Shown here piece by piece: positions 6,531 through 8,585 of a stretch of DNA of 8,585 bases. Under the pieces are notes generated by a model, which searched no databases, had not been told where the DNA came from, and saw only the letters and a list, made by a program, of their open reading frames with translations. The first letter of the stretch is position 1; the number at the start of each line of letters is the position of its first letter. The position numbers and the translations under genes were made by a program. The stretch is from Ignavibacteria bacterium (lineage in GTDB: Bacteria > Bacteroidota > Ignavibacteria > Ignavibacteriales > Melioribacteraceae), in assembly GCA_011049495.1 (NCBI GenBank), contig DSBF01000018.1, positions 1-8,585 of the forward strand, read 5' to 3'.

Positions 6531-7109
6531 ATGTATCAACCGGAAGCTAAAACATATAACTTAAATCCCAATGTATCGTCTGAGAAATTTTGGTTTGCTT
6601 TGTACACAAAACCGCGGCATGAATTCCAAGCCGGGATTTATCTCGACAGCATTGAAATTGAATATTACCTGCCTACAATAACAACCGTAAGAAAATGGAG
6701 CGATAGAAAAAAGAAAGTTACCGAACCGTTGATTAGAGGATATATTTTTGTTTACTGCAATGAAAAAGAACGATACGATTCACTTCAGCATGATTCAATA
6801 TTAAACACAGTTTGTTTCGAAGGTAAACCGGCTCGCATACCGGAATGGCAGATTGAAAACTTAAAAAGATTGCTTGCTGAAAACCGGGAAGTTTTTATTA
6901 GAGATATGATCCCACTCGGTACAAAAGTTAAAATTGTTGAAGGTCCTTTTGCTGGCGTTATCGGGCAAGTATGCCAAAGTGATGTAGACGGCAAACTATT
7001 GGGAATTACAATAGATTTATTACGACGATCCGTTCTCGTTAGACTTCCCAAGGAAAGTGTTGTTAAAGAAATTAAACAGGTTGATGATGAATCAAAAAGA
7101 GTTGGTTGA
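6531..7109 (+). CDS. UpxY/RfaH-like transcription antiterminator (NusG paralogue)
   Basis: A 192-residue specialised NusG paralogue. The NGN domain (about 19-118) shows FWFALYTKPRHEFQAG, then YYLPTITTVRKWSDRKKK and PLIRGYIFVY, the pattern of UpxY/RfaH-type factors that bind RNA polymerase. The KOW domain (about 128-173) shows GTKVKIVEGPFAGVIGQV. Family members in Bacteroides (UpxY) and enterobacteria (RfaH) ride with polymerase and suppress pausing or termination, mostly in polysaccharide or surface-component operons. The ATG directly follows the TAA of the histidine kinase gene (TAA|ATG), which implies translational coupling. No capsule or glycosyltransferase genes lie in the window, so its targets may be distant or beyond the right edge. 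The gene's 3' end overlaps the start of the RNase gene. The housekeeping NusG is excluded because its usual secE/rplK neighbours are absent and the WSDRKKK segment is UpxY-like. Confidence 0.9.
   Translation: MYQPEAKTYNLNPNVSSEKFWFALYTKPRHEFQAGIYLDSIEIEYYLPTITTVRKWSDRKKKVTEPLIRGYIFVYCNEKERYDSLQHDSILNTVCFEGKPARIPEWQIENLKRLLAENREVFIRDMIPLGTKVKIVEGPFAGVIGQVCQSDVDGKLLGITIDLLRRSVLVRLPKESVVKEIKQVDDESKRVG
7078..7080 (+). promoter_or_regulatory. ribosome binding site deciding the RNase start at 7087
   Basis: AGG stands 6 nt before the second ATG of the ATGATG pair (7084 and 7087), but only 3 nt before the first. This favours 7087. The site lies inside the coding region of the antiterminator gene. 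Confidence 0.45.
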
Positions 7110-8076
7110 AATTAATACAGGTGATCCGGTTGATCATTTCTTAATTCTTACAAAAATAGAAGAAAGAAAAACCAAAACCGGCAACCCGTTTTTAAATTTA
7201 GAACTGCGCGATAAATCAACAGTTATTGCGGCAAAAATGTGGGATAACTTCTCAGAATTTATCAAAGATGCAGAAACCGGAAAGGTTGTTAAGATAAAAG
7301 GATTGATGGAAGAATTTAACAACTCCCCTCAAATTAAAGTCAGTTCAATTAGATTAGCTAATGAAAAAGATAAAGTTAATCCAAGTGACTTTCTGCCGAA
7401 ATCTTCGAGAAGTATTGAAGAGATGACTGCTGAACTTGAAAAAAGAATCGACGCAATTAAAAATGAACATCTTAAGTCATTAATAAAAAAAATACTTACC
7501 GGTGAAAAATATGAAAAGTATAAACACGTTCCCGCCGGGAAAGCATGGCATCATGCATATGTACACGGATTAATTGAACATACTTTAGAGATTGTTAAAA
7601 TCTGTGACTTAATTTGCGATATTCATTCCGAACTAAACAGAGATTTAATTATTACCGGGGCAATATTACATGACTTCGGCAAAACCGAAGAGCTTAATTA
7701 CGAGACAAATTTTGATTACACCGATAAAGGAAAATTATTAGGACATATCGTTATTGCGGCGATGGAAATTGAGGATGCCGCTAAATCGATTAAGAATTTC
7801 CCGGGTGATTTGAAAGATCATGTGATTCATTTGGTTTTAAGTCATCAAGGTAAACTTGAGCAGGCTTCACCTGTTGTTCCCAAAACTTTGGAAGCAATTA
7901 CACTTTACCATGCAGATGAATTAAGCGCAAAAGTAAATGCTTATAAGTACGCAATTAAATTAGACGAAAACAAAGAAGGTAACTGGACAAGATTCCAACA
8001 GCTTGCCGGTACCGCAATTTTTATTCCCGAGAAAGATGATTCGGATATTGAACAAGAAACATTATTTGACAACTAA
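7087..8076 (+). CDS. yhaM: YhaM-family 3'-5' exoribonuclease (OB-fold plus HD domain)
   Basis: A 329-residue protein of the length and layout of YhaM. An N-terminal OB-fold of the tRNA-anti type (about 10-92: FLILTKIEERKTKTGNPFLNLELRD, KMWDN, VVKIKGLMEE) binds nucleic acid. A helical linker follows, then an HD metal-dependent phosphohydrolase domain with metal-ligand candidates H165 (HGLIEHTLEI), H195-D196 (GAILHDFGKTEEL), H220, H253 (LSHQG) and D277 (HADELSAKV). YhaM proteins degrade single-stranded RNA from the 3' end in a metal-dependent way and in streptococci trim short 3' ends of many transcripts. The start is placed at 7087, which overlaps the antiterminator gene by 23 nt and suggests translational coupling. 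An ATG at 7084 and a GTG at 7057 are less likely alternatives. No change of an expected HD residue is seen, so the enzyme should be active. The symbol is given by family resemblance, not proven orthology. Confidence 0.9.
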   Translation: MNQKELVEINTGDPVDHFLILTKIEERKTKTGNPFLNLELRDKSTVIAAKMWDNFSEFIKDAETGKVVKIKGLMEEFNNSPQIKVSSIRLANEKDKVNPSDFLPKSSRSIEEMTAELEKRIDAIKNEHLKSLIKKILTGEKYEKYKHVPAGKAWHHAYVHGLIEHTLEIVKICDLICDIHSELNRDLIITGAILHDFGKTEELNYETNFDYTDKGKLLGHIVIAAMEIEDAAKSIKNFPGDLKDHVIHLVLSHQGKLEQASPVVPKTLEAITLYHADELSAKVNAYKYAIKLDENKEGNWTRFQQLAGTAIFIPEKDDSDIEQETLFDN

Positions 8077-8079
8077 ATC

Positions 8080-8084
8080 AAGGA
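8080..8084 (+). promoter_or_regulatory. ribosome binding site of the TPR protein gene
   Basis: AAGGA lies 7 nt before the ATG at 8092. It sits directly after the stop of the RNase gene and fixes the start of the last gene, whose 3' end is not visible. Confidence 0.6.
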
Positions 8085-8091
8085 CAGCATT

Positions 8092-8585
8092 ATGAAAAGA
8101 AAATCACTTCTTTCGTTTATGCTCATATTATTCCTTTCCGGTTTTGCATTCTCACAAACAATTGAACAGTATCTCGAAAAAGGAGATTCCCTTTACAAAA
8201 GTTTTGATAATGAAGGGGCGCTCAATGTCTTTCTTGAAGCCATAGAAAAATATCCGGGTAATTGGGAAATTCTTTGGAGATTAAGTAGAACATACACGGA
8301 TATTGCAGAACATTTACCAACCTCCACAAGTGAACAGGAAAAGGCACAGCTTGCTATGTATGAAACTGCAGTCGATTATGCAAATAGGGCTGTTGCTCGT
8401 GCACCGGGTGAATCGGTTACTTATTTAAGAAGGGCGATTGCTAACGGAAGAATAGCTTTGTTCAAGGGTGTTTTTTCTGTAGGCAAAGTTGTAGATCAAG
8501 TTAAAGCTGATTGTGAAAAAGCAATTGAACTTGGTACAGGCGGTAATGAAGTACAAGGAGTTGCTCATTATGTTTTGGCTAGAAC
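8092..8585 (+). CDS. exported TPR-repeat protein, 3' end cut by the window
   Basis: The frame is open from the ATG at 8092 to the window end, giving 164 codons. Residues 1-21 are a signal peptide (MKRKSLLSFMLILFLSGFAFS, cleavage probably before QT). The mature part is helical with TPR-like pairs: QYLEKGDSLYKSFDNEGALNVFLEAIEKYPGN, then WEILWRLSRTYTDIAEHL, then YETAVDYANRAVARAPGE and KADCEKAIELG. The layout resembles periplasmic TPR proteins of the RMD-like type that I recall from Bacteroidota and Ignavibacteria; these act as scaffolds and have no known catalytic role. It starts 15 bp after the RNase stop with a good ribosome binding site, so it is probably the next gene of the same operon. Its exported location contrasts with the cytoplasmic products before it, so it may simply share the transcript. 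Confidence 0.85.
   Translation, partial: MKRKSLLSFMLILFLSGFAFSQTIEQYLEKGDSLYKSFDNEGALNVFLEAIEKYPGNWEILWRLSRTYTDIAEHLPTSTSEQEKAQLAMYETAVDYANRAVARAPGESVTYLRRAIANGRIALFKGVFSVGKVVDQVKADCEKAIELGTGGNEVQGVAHYVLAR

Noticed and set aside
6531..7109. Housekeeping NusG or start of a capsule locus
   Set aside because: The secE/rplK context of nusG is absent, and no glycosyltransferase or export gene is in the window; a specialised UpxY-like factor fits better.

Overview
The window reads as a chromosomal segment from a member of the Ignavibacteria or a close relative in the Bacteroidota/Chlorobi (FCB) group. The main clue is two secreted proteins with C-terminal type IX secretion (T9SS) sorting domains of the QNYPNPFNP...YDILGR...SGVY.Y.L type, which is very common in that lineage. 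An AT-rich base composition, a TonB-dependent receptor with a carboxypeptidase-regulatory-like N-terminal domain and an UpxY-type NusG paralogue fit the same group. The assignment rests on protein style, not on a marker gene.

Left part (1-2465, + strand): the 3' end of one T9SS cargo gene is followed 37 bp later by a complete paralogue of about 567 residues. The complete copy carries two different palindromic repeats in its last 250 bp. One is read in frame inside the sorting domain, and the other supplies the last codons and the stop. The upstream copy has neither. Between 2466 and 2586 the genes converge, and an 11-bp perfect inverted repeat with a 58-nt interior probably ends transcription from both sides.

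Middle (2587-4854, - strand): an orphan TonB-dependent outer-membrane receptor with no SusD-like partner in view. It is transcribed divergently from the next block across a 125-bp intergenic region, in which candidate -10 boxes for both directions overlap.

Right part (4980-8585, + strand): a tightly packed block. It holds a soluble PAS-histidine kinase-receiver hybrid, an UpxY/RfaH-like NusG paralogue that begins at the base after the kinase stop codon, a YhaM-type OB-fold/HD 3'-5' exoribonuclease whose start overlaps the antiterminator gene, and then, 15 bp on, a secreted TPR protein cut by the window end. The spacing implies one transcript that joins signal sensing, transcription elongation control and RNA decay. 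This is the most interesting functional grouping here, but the link is inferred from gene order alone. No tRNA, rRNA, CRISPR array, transposase or phage gene was seen, and there is no gene-free stretch longer than 300 bases.
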